Shown here one piece after another: positions 7,197 to 14,459 of a DNA stretch of 14,649 nt. The notes beneath the pieces were generated by a model. It made no database searches. It was not told the origin of the DNA and was given only the letters and a program-made list of their open reading frames with translations. Numbering within the stretch: position 1 is the first letter of the stretch; each line of letters begins with the position of its first letter. Position numbers and translations under genes: made by a program. The DNA comes from G963674665 sp964609625 (lineage in GTDB: Bacteria > Desulfobacterota > Desulfovibrionia > Desulfovibrionales > Desulfovibrionaceae): NCBI GenBank assembly GCA_964609625.1, contig CAZSRS010000065.1, positions 1-14,649 on the forward strand. Direction: 5' to 3'.

Positions 7197-9513
7197 GGTG
7201 GTCCTCCTTGCCGCTGGCGCGCCAGTCCGCTATGCGCAACAGGGCTTCGAGATAGGCGAGTCTGAATGGTCCAAGTTCCGGGGCGTCCCGCAGGGCGAGT
7301 GCCCTTGCAAGCCAGCTTGGGCCTTTGGGGCCCTCGCCCATTTCCATGTAGGAAAGATCAAGAACGGTCTCGGGGAGCGTGACACCCCCTCCAAGCGATG
7401 TTTCCGGGAGCACGTCACCATCCCAGATGCCACGGGCAAACCTGGTCTCCAGGTTAGGGGGGGGCTGTTCATGGGGAAGTGAGCGGATGGAAAGGCGCAC
7501 TTTTCCATGGTGCGCCGCAGCCAGATAGACGGCGAGATCGTCAAGGCCGTGTTCGAGCATGGCCAGGGCAGAGGCCAACTCATGCCGAAACCCCTTGCTT
7601 GAATAGCAGAGGCCGCGTTTCGCGGTCTTGCCCCATACCTTTTTCGATGTGGTCTGTGGAGGCTCTCCGAGAAAGGCGGCTTGGTTGACGATATGCGCCT
7701 TGCCGGCATCGTGCCACCGGGCCGCACGTTGCAGGCTCTCCTGATGCGGACCTGGCGGCACGAGCCCATGATTCATGAGTTCCGCAAGACTGGAAACAAC
7801 TTTGTCGGCATGCTGTTCAAGGGTTTCCCATGTCCTTTCCGAGGTCAGGTCCCTGTCATCGGCGTCCAGAACTGCCAGCTCCGGGAGAAAAAGCTCAGGG
7901 ATGTCATTGGGATCGCCAGTCCAGCCCACGTCAGCGGCATACCCCCCCCGAGCGGCATCGAGGAGCAGGACCATGCCGGGAACAAGTGTTTCGGGGGTGC
8001 TCCACTCCTTATCAAGGTGGTCCCAACGCCAGAAGCGCAGGCCGTCCATTTTTCGCAAATCGTTTACTGGAACCGAGCATAGCTCCTCACGTCGTGGTGC
8101 GTGTTCGTCTATATTTGGTCTGTTTCCCGATACCTGTCGCCAGAAGACTTGGACATCGTGTTCATCTGACTCTCTGATGAAGCGTGAGATGTCGATATCC
8201 GCGCCCGCGAGGTCGGGCGTGGTGTCGAAAAGTTCGACAATGTCCTTGCGCCGCAGCACGTTGAGGAACTCCATGGGCTCGTTGAAGGGCGGGAGGGATG
8301 CGGGTGATGCGTCTTCCAGGCCTTGGAGGATGTCGCGGGCACGCTCCAGGGCGGGGGTATCATAGGGGAGTGCCGCACCTTTCTTGTTAATATCCAAATC
8401 GAACCAGAAAATCTGGGCGTCATTCGATCGCCCGTCCCTGTTGCAGCGGCCGAAGCGTTGCACCAGAGAGGACCAAGGAGCAAGGTCGGTGAACAGCGTT
8501 CGGGATGAGACGTCCACGCCTGCCTCAATGACCTGTGTCGTCACGCAGATGCTCCCTTCCTTCCCAGGCTCTTGTAACAATGCGTCCAGATTTCGAAGTT
8601 TGTCTTCAGATCGGAAACGGGAATGGAGCAGTACGAGCTGTGCCCGGGTCTTCAGTTTGGCCAACTCGGAATAGATGGCTCTGGCTCTGGCCACGGTGTT
8701 GACCATGGCAAGGGTTCGCGACCCCTCGATGTGACGTGCGAGAATATACTTGGCGCATTTCTTTGCGTTGCCGGCTGTTACATCGGCTTTTTCCAGCCTT
8801 TTCCGGGCACCGATACGCAGGGCAACCACGGGCTCGTTCCTGTCGACGTCGTCTATGGTGAATCTCCTGAGAAGCTGTACACGAGAAGCAAAATCGATGG
8901 ATGCTAGCCAGGAGTCGGCAATGGTGGCGCTCATCCATAAGGAGCGAGAAGGCTGCATGCACCCGAGCCGCTCCCTGAAGGCCTGGAGCTGCGTGCTTGT
9001 AGCGAGTCCGTTCCCCATCAACTGTACTTCATCAAAGACCCAGAGCGCATCATTGTGCAGCAAGCCGAATTGTATGGGCCAGCGGAATCGGCTCATTCCG
9101 TACCCTCTGTTCAGAGCACGGGAGAGGAGCATGTCCTGGGTGCCGATGAGCAGCTGGTTGCGCTCCGGCATTTGGTCCCAGTCGTTATGTGTCTCTCCCC
9201 CCATGAGCATGGTGATCTCGAAGGAGTTTGGATTACAGATTCCTGCTTGGATCAAATTGAGCAACCAGCCATTTGCGGCGTTGGCGGTCTGTTCAACCAA
9301 TACCCGCATTGGGAGGCAGTATACCAACCGTCGGGGGGTGTCGGGATCATTTCGGAGTCGCTTGTACATCCAGGCAACGATGACCCCGGCTGTCTTCCCC
9401 AAGCCGGTCGGCACCTCCAAGATCTCGGGCCAAATGTCCTGCCCAAGGCGTTTTTGGTAGGGGTAAGGCCCTTCCGCCCCAGTCGTGTGCGAAAAAAAAG
9501 TCCTATATTCCAT
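7189..9513 (-). CDS. cas3: Cas3, helicase with C-terminal HD nuclease (type I-G)
   Basis: A 774-residue protein, first in the cas operon. The superfamily 2 helicase comes first: Walker A PTGLGKT (35-41, K40), DEVQ box (161-164), SAT (195-197), QVIEAGVDVSS motif V, and QRFGRCNR motif VI (352-359). The HD nuclease follows at the C-terminus: H568, WHD with H601/D602, H644, HH 668-669 and D763. This helicase-then-HD order is reversed from the I-E arrangement and is reported for type I-G. Cas3 unwinds and degrades target DNA after R-loop formation by the crRNA complex. The ATG at 9513 is chosen because the protein from there (MEYRTFFSHTTG) fits the family start. A TTG at 9546 would add 11 residues but has no ribosome binding site. 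The ATG itself has only a weak GGGG upstream. Confidence 0.95.
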   Translation of the reverse strand: MEYRTFFSHTTGAEGPYPYQKRLGQDIWPEILEVPTGLGKTAGVIVAWMYKRLRNDPDTPRRLVYCLPMRVLVEQTANAANGWLLNLIQAGICNPNSFEITMLMGGETHNDWDQMPERNQLLIGTQDMLLSRALNRGYGMSRFRWPIQFGLLHNDALWVFDEVQLMGNGLATSTQLQAFRERLGCMQPSRSLWMSATIADSWLASIDFASRVQLLRRFTIDDVDRNEPVVALRIGARKRLEKADVTAGNAKKCAKYILARHIEGSRTLAMVNTVARARAIYSELAKLKTRAQLVLLHSRFRSEDKLRNLDALLQEPGKEGSICVTTQVIEAGVDVSSRTLFTDLAPWSSLVQRFGRCNRDGRSNDAQIFWFDLDINKKGAALPYDTPALERARDILQGLEDASPASLPPFNEPMEFLNVLRRKDIVELFDTTPDLAGADIDISRFIRESDEHDVQVFWRQVSGNRPNIDEHAPRREELCSVPVNDLRKMDGLRFWRWDHLDKEWSTPETLVPGMVLLLDAARGGYAADVGWTGDPNDIPELFLPELAVLDADDRDLTSERTWETLEQHADKVVSSLAELMNHGLVPPGPHQESLQRAARWHDAGKAHIVNQAAFLGEPPQTTSKKVWGKTAKRGLCYSSKGFRHELASALAMLEHGLDDLAVYLAAAHHGKVRLSIRSLPHEQPPPNLETRFARGIWDGDVLPETSLGGGVTLPETVLDLSYMEMGEGPKGPSWLARALALRDAPELGPFRLAYLEALLRIADWRASGKEDHHA

Positions 9514-9660
9514 AGTGTCACAGCCCCGATGCAAGATGGTTGTCAACTGGTAACATGATAGCCAAGACGAGACATCAACACAAGATATAGCTACAAAAGT
9601 TACACTGATTTTTCACTAATCACAACACAATATAAACACAACTTGAATGGTTTTCCATTG
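9514..9660 (-). promoter_or_regulatory. AT-rich region upstream of cas3, probable cas operon promoter
   Basis: This 147-base stretch has no gene and is much richer in A and T than the flanking genes. On the minus strand TTGTGT (9578-9583) is followed by exactly 17 bases and then TATCAT (9555-9560, five of six -10 matches). That would start transcription near 9548, about 35 bases before the cas3 ATG. A second possible -10, TATATT, lies near 9629-9634 on the same strand. The heptamer AACACAA (TTGTGTT on the minus strand) occurs three times, at 9577-9583, 9624-9630 and 9635-9641. Promoter positions are inferred by eye. Confidence 0.4.
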
Positions 9661-10140
9661 TCATGCCAGAAATTGACCCCAAATTCCGAACAATCAGCGG
9701 CAAAACGGAAGGAATATTTGGCGGAGTTCAAGGCCAAGGAGGCCTTGGAGGCGCTCAGGGGCGAGGGAGCCATGGCCCAGCTTTCGGCCAAGTATGGTGT
9801 GCGCCCGGACATGATCGCCCACTGGAAAGCCAAGGCCTTCGGACCCTGAGCCATGCCCGGAGCAAAGATATGGTCTCCCTCGACCAGAGGCTCTCGATAG
9901 CACGGCAATGCCGGCTGTCCAACATCAGTCGATCGACGTATTACTATGAATCGAAAGGGGAATCCTTTTTCAACCAGAAGCTCATGCGCATGATTGACGA
10001 GCAGTATCTCAAAACCCCGAGCTGTGGCGTGGGACAGATGGCACGCTGGTTGCGGCGTCAGGGATATTGCGTGGGGCGCAAGCGGGTGCGCCTGTTCACG
10101 GGCTTGGCCGCGATCGACCAGCGGACACGGCGATTGCCGC
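9661..10140 (+). mobile_element. Decayed IS3-family insertion sequence
   Basis: Two plus-strand fragments match the two reading frames of an IS3-type transposase in the right order, but most of the element is missing. The first is the helix-turn-helix start of OrfA and the second is the start of OrfB. The DDE integrase core of OrfB, the second half of OrfA and a clear right end are absent. No pair of terminal inverted repeats could be identified, so both limits are approximate. It lies between the divergent-looking module of nuclease and patatin genes and the cas operon, and may mark a past insertion or rearrangement there. Confidence 0.75.
9694..9849 (+). pseudogene. IS3-family OrfA remnant
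   Basis: The stretch KRKEYLAEFKAKEALEALRG, then AMAQLSAKYGVRPDMIAHWK, is the N-terminal helix-turn-helix of an IS3-type OrfA. It ends at a TGA (9847-9849) after about 50 codons, where an intact OrfA would have about 90-100 and a leucine zipper. Compared with the usual start M-S-G-K-R-K, the expected ATG appears as ATC at 9693-9695, and one extra A in the AAAA run (9702-9705) puts the start out of frame with the rest. These lesions are inferred from the family pattern. An ATG at 9643 is in frame but adds residues unlike the family. Confidence 0.75.
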
Positions 10141-10184
10141 AGGGTTGGGCAGGGCCGCCATGGACAAGACCTGTACCCTTGTGA
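9870..10184 (+). pseudogene. IS3-family OrfB remnant, truncated
   Basis: Starting MVSLDQRLSIARQCRLSNIS, the frame continues RSTYYYESKGESFFNQKLMR and then RMIDEQYLKTP, the HTH_21-type N-terminal region of IS3 OrfB. QMARWLRRQGYCVGRKRVR and GLAAIDQR follow. A few residues are lost between RKRVR and GLAAI, where the family has an RLM-rich segment, and similarity stops near 10136. The frame then runs on through unrelated sequence to a TGA near 10184. The DDE catalytic core is absent, so no active transposase can be made. The fragment follows the OrfA remnant directly, so the normal end of OrfA has been deleted. Confidence 0.75.
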
Positions 10185-10308
10185 ACAACGCTTTGTCGAG
10201 AATGGAATGGCGCCAGGGCCGCACCCATTCGGGCGGCCAGTCCCGAAATGCTGAATTGCTTCCGCGGCCTTGGCGCAAGCATCGTCAATGCATCGCGTAT
10301 GCTTGAAT
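10141..10308. other. Unassigned stretch between the IS remnant and the nuclease gene
   Basis: About 170 bases with no recognisable gene. Open frames exist on both strands but none gives a protein I recognise or has a convincing ribosome binding site. It may be further decayed element sequence or the 3' flank of the nuclease operon. A short inverted repeat lies next to the nuclease stop codon and is listed separately. Confidence 0.5.
10276..10305 (-). terminator. Inverted repeat just after the nuclease stop, possible transcription end
   Basis: CAAGCAT (10276-10282) and ATGCTTG (10299-10305) form a perfect 7-bp stem with a 16-base loop, starting four bases after the nuclease stop codon. The position suits a 3' end structure for the patatin-nuclease mRNA. 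No T-run follows on the minus strand, so it is not a standard intrinsic terminator. The stem could instead be a leftover of the neighbouring decayed sequence. Confidence 0.25.
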
Positions 10309-11592
10309 CTATTGTGCAGCGTTTGCGGCCTGTTGATCGCCCTCCGTTCTCCACGTTCTCATATCGCGCTGCGGAAAGACAATGGGGACGCCCTCGCGTT
10401 TCGCCTGCTTTTCTGTGTAGGCGACGCGGTCGATGCGCGCCCCTTTGTCGTTGTAGAGGCTGATGGCGCCTCCCTTGTTGGAGAGCGTCACCGGCGCGAC
10501 CGGCTTCACCCCCATGGCCTGCCCCGGTGCCAGCGTGCCCGTGAGCGTCTTCGCATGTCCCCTGGCGTCCTTGAGCTTCCAGTTCTCAAGGTTGACCGCC
10601 GTCGTGGTCAGGTTGATGATGGAAACCCACTCCTCTTCCCGCTCCAGCCCTTTGGGATTCACCAGGGCGGCGGCGATGAACACGTCTTCCTTGTCGTCCA
10701 GGATGGTCTCGCGCGCGGTGTCGGCATCGACCATTTCATCGGGATGATCCACCTCGATGCGCTCCGGGAGCGTGGTGACGTTCAGATTCGCTCTTTCGGT
10801 CGCGGTATCTGGATTGTCATGATAATACAGCGGATTGGCATCTGGAATCACATCCGGAAAAGTCAGTCCCGTCAGCTGCTCGATATCGGTCACAGAGACC
10901 TGGAAATTCTGATAGTTGAAGAGGCGCCTGCCGCCCTTGTCGCGCAACGCTTCGACATCCTGCGTCATGATGAAGGCCCGAACCTCGAGCCGATTCATCT
11001 TGTTGATGAAACAAACGACTTTGAAAAACGCCGAGGGAACGAAGGTAGGCGGGCGGCCAGTCGGCTTGATTGAGCGCGAAAAATCGCCATAAATGGGGCC
11101 ACAAAATACGCTGATTCTTTGATTACTGCACAATTTCAGATTTTGCACCCAGTCTTCCAACGCCAGCCACTCGTCTTGATTGAAGTTCTCGTGTTGCAAA
11201 CAGGCATTGGAATAGTAGAACGTTGCATCAGCCGCATTTTGCGCCTCGCGCTGCGTCTTACCCCAGGCTGCTGAATCCCGCCTCGCCAAATGACCTCGAT
11301 CCCACGGGTTGTCGCGATAGTAATCATTGTTTAGCTGATATATGTCTCCTATGCGCGAATCGACGTACCAACTGTCCTTTCTGCCTGTTTTTTTCAGCAG
11401 TGCTTGATCGATGTTCGAGGCTACATACGCTGCGCTGCGATGCGTCGTGTTCATGGCCAGTGTGTAATTGACATACGTGACATGATAGCCTTTGAGAAAC
11501 TCAGGCTTAGACAACATCAGGCCCTCAAGCGCGGGAGAAAATGTGGGAAGGGGCACCTCAACACCAAGAAATGCAGGATCATATCCGCTCAT
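10309..11592 (-). CDS. DNA/RNA non-specific endonuclease with C-terminal lamin-tail domain
   Basis: A 427-residue protein. Residues about 30-250 form a NUC-type (Endonuclease_NS) domain: DRGH at 98-101 with H101 as the expected general base, then YYSNACLQHENFNQDEWLAL continuing LE. In that segment N129, N138 and E146 match the metal-site and catalytic positions of Serratia-type nucleases. Such enzymes cut DNA and RNA without sequence preference. Residues about 303-405 resemble a lamin-tail domain: VNPKG, EEEWVSIINLT, VNLENWKLKD, LAPGQ, LSNKGGAISLYN. No signal peptide is visible at the N-terminus (MSGYDPAFLG), unlike secreted members of the nuclease family, so it may act in the cytoplasm or leave by another route. 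The ATG at 11592 has AGGAGG seven bases upstream. It follows the patatin gene after 35 bases and is almost certainly co-transcribed with it. No immunity protein gene is seen. Confidence 0.9.
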   Translation of the reverse strand: MSGYDPAFLGVEVPLPTFSPALEGLMLSKPEFLKGYHVTYVNYTLAMNTTHRSAAYVASNIDQALLKKTGRKDSWYVDSRIGDIYQLNNDYYRDNPWDRGHLARRDSAAWGKTQREAQNAADATFYYSNACLQHENFNQDEWLALEDWVQNLKLCSNQRISVFCGPIYGDFSRSIKPTGRPPTFVPSAFFKVVCFINKMNRLEVRAFIMTQDVEALRDKGGRRLFNYQNFQVSVTDIEQLTGLTFPDVIPDANPLYYHDNPDTATERANLNVTTLPERIEVDHPDEMVDADTARETILDDKEDVFIAAALVNPKGLEREEEWVSIINLTTTAVNLENWKLKDARGHAKTLTGTLAPGQAMGVKPVAPVTLSNKGGAISLYNDKGARIDRVAYTEKQAKREGVPIVFPQRDMRTWRTEGDQQAANAAQ

Positions 11593-11627
11593 CTCTGCTC
11601 CTCCTTATGAATTGTCTTGCCATTTGG

Positions 11628-14291
11628 CTATCCGTTTTCAGCTGTCTTGTTACTGCTTCCACCCGTCTCTTTCATTGATAACAGGGCGCCAAGCGTCGTT
11701 TCCAGGGCCGAATAGCCCGCGGGCACGATCTTCCACTTGTCCGAATCGCGTGTTTCATTCTCGGCGCCCAAGTCGTAGCTCAGGAAGAACCCCGGATAGA
11801 ATTCCGTCTGCCGCACAAGTTCCTCGTTTGGCAGCGGGATGGGCGTCACGTCCGTGGATCCGAATGTGCCCTGCTTGCTCAAGCAAATCCGCTGAGGCTG
11901 GTCCTTTGTCAGGAATTGGCCAGACCATTTCACGGGCTGCCCATACTTCGCAGGCGTGAAGGAGAGCTCCAGGGGCAGGAAGGGCTTGCCCATTGCAGGA
12001 TCGGGCACGGGATTCAAATCGTCGAGCCGGCCGCCCAGGAAATTCTCTCGATCCAGGTGAAAGCCGCCTTCTTCCGGAACGTAGATGCGCAGCTGCAGCT
12101 TCTTGCTGGGCGGGATGTTTTCCAGCCATCGCTCCAGCGGTATCGCCGCCTGACGTGAGGCGAAGGATCGCAGCTTACCCTGCAGGATCACAGTGCTTTC
12201 CATCAGATAACTCGACGTAATCAGCGAGCTGACACGGTCTATGAATAACTGTCCACGCGTGCGGATTTCCTTGCGCACCGCCGCGATGTCGCACTCCACG
12301 GTGAACATGGCGCTCACGAGGTCGATGAACTTCTGAACGCCGTGTGCAGGGGCAAGATAGCCCGAGGCATACAGATATTTCCTCGTGCAATGGACCGCCG
12401 CCGTTTCGCTGAGCGTGTTGGCCTTCTTGCTCATAAAGCCGGCGAATGCGGAAAGCTCGGCGCCGGGCAGGTCGATCTGGCGTAGCGACTTGTTCGTCTT
12501 GACATCGATGTCCCAGGGCGCGATAGCCAAGAGGCTTTGACCCTGGGGCTTGCCCTGCAAGTCGAGCAGCAGGTCGAGGGCCACGCAGAACAACAGCCTG
12601 GCAAGGCCGGCTTGGAGGGACGGAGCCCCGTTGGTCTGCGCCTTGTTCAAGCATCCCGACAATGTTGTGTACGCAAGCTTTTCCCTCTCCGCAGCATGTT
12701 GCCTGAAGCAATGCATTAGTGTTTGCTGCACGGACGCAAGCGCATTCTTCTCCTCGGTCAGCACCCGGATCAGCTCGGAAATAACGGTCAGGGAACCCAC
12801 CGGGATGAGGTCGTTCTTGAATTTGCCCTCCAGACTCTCCTGGCAGAATGCCCACAAATCGGCGTTCACATCGTCCAGGTCGTGCCCCATAGCCTCGTAC
12901 GGGAGCATGATGATCCGCGCGCGCAACTTGTCTCGACTGTCGAACTTGGATTGGGTCGCGTCGATTTTGTCGGCTTCCACGACGCGTCCCTCGTCGGCCA
13001 AAGCCGTCAGAACCGCCGGCGCCAGGGCGGCCAGCTTGGAAAGCGAACTGCGCTCCCTGAGCTTTTTCGCGTTGTCCAGCTCGTACCATCTCGGGTCGCG
13101 AAACGACATGTCGGCATGGAAGGCCAGGTTGTATGAAATCCTGTCGCTGCCGGTGATGGGATCCACGAAAATGATGACCCGGTCGTGTTCGTCGTCGGGC
13201 GAGCCGGAACAAATGTGCTGCGAATCCATGAACGTCGCCAGACGGTAAGCTTCGCGGATGGGCTCATTGTTGAACACGCCACCGTCCACGTAAGTGAAGG
13301 GAAACTCCTTGTCCAGATCAAAGGGCTTGCTGCTGAACCTCGTCTCATAGTTCGCGAACATGGCTTCCCAGACCTTTTCCGGATACTCGTGCTTCTTGCG
13401 CGGCAAAACAACCGGCTCGAACGCGAACGGGAAGCAGCCGCAGGCGATGGCCGTGGCGGCCAGTCGCGTCCAGGCGCTGAGGTTTTTCAGTTCGCCGAAC
13501 GGGGCCGTTGCGGTCCTTTGTCCGGCGTCCGCGTAATAGCGCCACCAGCGCTTTGGCGACAGCCTTTCGTCGGCGATTTCGTCGTCGTTGGGCTTCTTGA
13601 ACCGCAGGTCGAAGACGCGCATGTCCTTGTGGACTGGCGAGGTCATGCCGTCGGTGAGCGCGTCCTTGAAAATGTTGTTGGCCATGCCGCTCATGTAGCG
13701 CGCGTCGTGGGTGATGGGCGAGAGGTTCGACAGACTGCATGCGAAAAGCACGCGCTCGCTCAGTATGCCATTCTCGCCGAAGCTGATCGTGTCGCCGAAG
13801 TCCAGATACTTGGCGCAGATGGCTTCCAGAGCATCGCGGTTGAAGATGGACGTTGCGGTCGAGAACTGCTCGCCCTCGACGCCGCACAGCCGTTCGATGT
13901 TTATTTCCTCCATCCACACTTTTTTCTGAATGTCCTGCACGTACTGCGCGGCAAGCAGCTGGTCCCACTCTGTTTTCTTCTCCTTGATGGCGCGGGGCGA
14001 GGCCCCCACCTCCCGCAGCCAGGCCGTGAGGCGATCCTCGCTTTGTAACTCTGCCAGGAACTTCGGCTCCGGCCTGGCCAAGCTCCGGAGCATGAGCAGC
14101 AGGCTCATGGCCCCGGCGCTGGCGCCGCTGAGAACGTCCACGATAACTTTTTCATAGCGCGACGTCCGGTCGCCTTGCCGCCCCCCATAGAGCAGCAACA
14201 GCTTCAGTGCCTCGCCCAGCGCCACCCCGCTGAACGTGCCCATGGAAACGCCCCCGCCCATCGCAAACCCAACACGTAGCGTCTTGCGCAT
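11628..14291 (-). CDS. Large patatin-like phospholipase
   Basis: An 887-residue protein. The patatin catalytic parts are in the first 340 residues. An oxyanion GGG (12-14) sits in VGFAMGGGVSMGTFSGVALG, the nucleophile elbow GASAG has S58, and the catalytic D336 is in YVDGGVFNNEP. These form a Ser-Asp dyad for acyl hydrolysis of lipids. The length and the strongly conserved N-terminus resemble the sporadically distributed patatin-related family described by TIGR03607/DUF3376; that assignment is from memory of the family pattern. About 500 residues follow that I cannot assign: mostly helical-looking to about 715, then a beta-rich end. No signal peptide or clear membrane segment is visible. The ATG at 14291 is chosen over one at 14303 because GGAGG lies five bases before it. 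The nuclease gene follows after 35 bases. Possible roles include phage-triggered membrane damage, but no sensor or nucleotide-signal synthase gene is present here. Confidence 0.88.
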   Translation of the reverse strand: MRKTLRVGFAMGGGVSMGTFSGVALGEALKLLLLYGGRQGDRTSRYEKVIVDVLSGASAGAMSLLLMLRSLARPEPKFLAELQSEDRLTAWLREVGASPRAIKEKKTEWDQLLAAQYVQDIQKKVWMEEINIERLCGVEGEQFSTATSIFNRDALEAICAKYLDFGDTISFGENGILSERVLFACSLSNLSPITHDARYMSGMANNIFKDALTDGMTSPVHKDMRVFDLRFKKPNDDEIADERLSPKRWWRYYADAGQRTATAPFGELKNLSAWTRLAATAIACGCFPFAFEPVVLPRKKHEYPEKVWEAMFANYETRFSSKPFDLDKEFPFTYVDGGVFNNEPIREAYRLATFMDSQHICSGSPDDEHDRVIIFVDPITGSDRISYNLAFHADMSFRDPRWYELDNAKKLRERSSLSKLAALAPAVLTALADEGRVVEADKIDATQSKFDSRDKLRARIIMLPYEAMGHDLDDVNADLWAFCQESLEGKFKNDLIPVGSLTVISELIRVLTEEKNALASVQQTLMHCFRQHAAEREKLAYTTLSGCLNKAQTNGAPSLQAGLARLLFCVALDLLLDLQGKPQGQSLLAIAPWDIDVKTNKSLRQIDLPGAELSAFAGFMSKKANTLSETAAVHCTRKYLYASGYLAPAHGVQKFIDLVSAMFTVECDIAAVRKEIRTRGQLFIDRVSSLITSSYLMESTVILQGKLRSFASRQAAIPLERWLENIPPSKKLQLRIYVPEEGGFHLDRENFLGGRLDDLNPVPDPAMGKPFLPLELSFTPAKYGQPVKWSGQFLTKDQPQRICLSKQGTFGSTDVTPIPLPNEELVRQTEFYPGFFLSYDLGAENETRDSDKWKIVPAGYSALETTLGALLSMKETGGSSNKTAENG

Positions 14292-14296
14292 AGGAA

Positions 14297-14301
14297 CCTC
14301 C
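14297..14301 (-). promoter_or_regulatory. Ribosome binding site deciding the patatin gene start
   Basis: GGAGG on the minus strand ends five bases before the ATG at 14291. The upstream in-frame ATG at 14303 overlaps this site and has no ribosome binding site of its own. This shortens the protein by four residues. Confidence 0.75.
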
Positions 14302-14304
14302 ATA

Positions 14305-14325
14305 AGTTGATTGTGGATATCAACT
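14305..14325. repeat. Inverted repeat in the patatin 5' leader (possible operator)
   Basis: AGTTGAT (14305-14311) and ATCAACT (14319-14325) are perfect 7-bp arms separated by seven bases. The 14-base centre-to-centre spacing is near one and a third helical turns. The repeat lies between the possible -10 and the ribosome binding site of the patatin gene, a position where a bound repressor or an mRNA hairpin could limit expression. Confidence 0.45.
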
Positions 14326-14353
14326 CTTTACTACCGAGAAAAAAGTTATTCAA
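14325..14353 (-). promoter_or_regulatory. Possible promoter of the patatin-nuclease operon
   Basis: On the minus strand TTGAAT (14348-14353, four of six matches) is followed by exactly 17 bases and TAAAGA (14325-14330, three of six). The -35 falls inside one inverted repeat and the -10 touches another. That would suit a regulated promoter, but the hexamers are weak and the call rests mainly on spacing and position. Confidence 0.3.
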
Positions 14354-14360
14354 CGAATAA
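14346..14360. repeat. Inverted repeat TTATTC-AAC-GAATAA
   Basis: Perfect 6-bp arms (14346-14351 and 14355-14360) around three bases. It overlaps the possible -35 of the patatin promoter. It is a candidate protein binding site; no regulator gene is visible in the window. Confidence 0.4.
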
Positions 14361-14374
14361 TTTGCATCACTCGG

Positions 14375-14388
14375 TTCGATAAATCGAA
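14375..14388. repeat. Palindrome TTCGAT-AA-ATCGAA
   Basis: A perfect 14-base palindrome with 6-bp arms around AA, placed about 90 bases upstream of the patatin start. It is the third perfect inverted repeat in this short AT-rich stretch and has a different arm sequence from the other two, so more than one regulator, or chance in AT-rich DNA, could be involved. Confidence 0.4.
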
Positions 14389-14450
14389 AAATGCTGGAGG
14401 ACCAAGTTTAAAACCCGTTGCATAATTCCACTTACCGTCAGACGTCCCTG

Positions 14451-14459
14451 TGTTATGAT
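14451..14459 (+). promoter_or_regulatory. Extended -10-like element facing right
   Basis: TGTTATGAT fits the extended -10 form TGn-TATAAT with five of six -10 matches. The best upstream -35 (TTACCG, 16 bases away) is weak, as extended -10 promoters allow. It would drive transcription towards the right edge, divergent from the patatin gene. Single short match; low certainty. Confidence 0.22.

Noticed and set aside
10058..10354. Minus-strand open frame over the end of the IS remnant and the start of the unassigned stretch.
   Set aside because: It overlaps the nuclease stop region and the OrfB remnant, has no ribosome binding site, and shows no recognisable protein motif.
3038..13817. The 12-mer TGCGCCAAGTAT (minus strand) occurs in csb2 (3038-3049), cas3 (8746-8757) and the patatin gene (13806-13817).
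   Set aside because: Each copy encodes Cys-Ala-Lys-Tyr in frame with the host's preferred codons. Chance shared 12-mers are expected in a window of this size, and the copies have no shared surroundings.
12175..13968. Long open frames in other frames across the patatin gene and across cas4-cas1 (1417-2292).
   Set aside because: They are rich in Arg, Pro, Gly and Ala, lack ribosome binding sites and lie wholly inside genes with clear motifs. They are shadows from high-GC codon use.
10309..14291. Calling the patatin-nuclease pair a CBASS system.
   Set aside because: No CD-NTase, E1/E2-type or JAB accessory gene is present in the window, and the patatin is far longer than CapV. A missing partner to the right of the window cannot be excluded.
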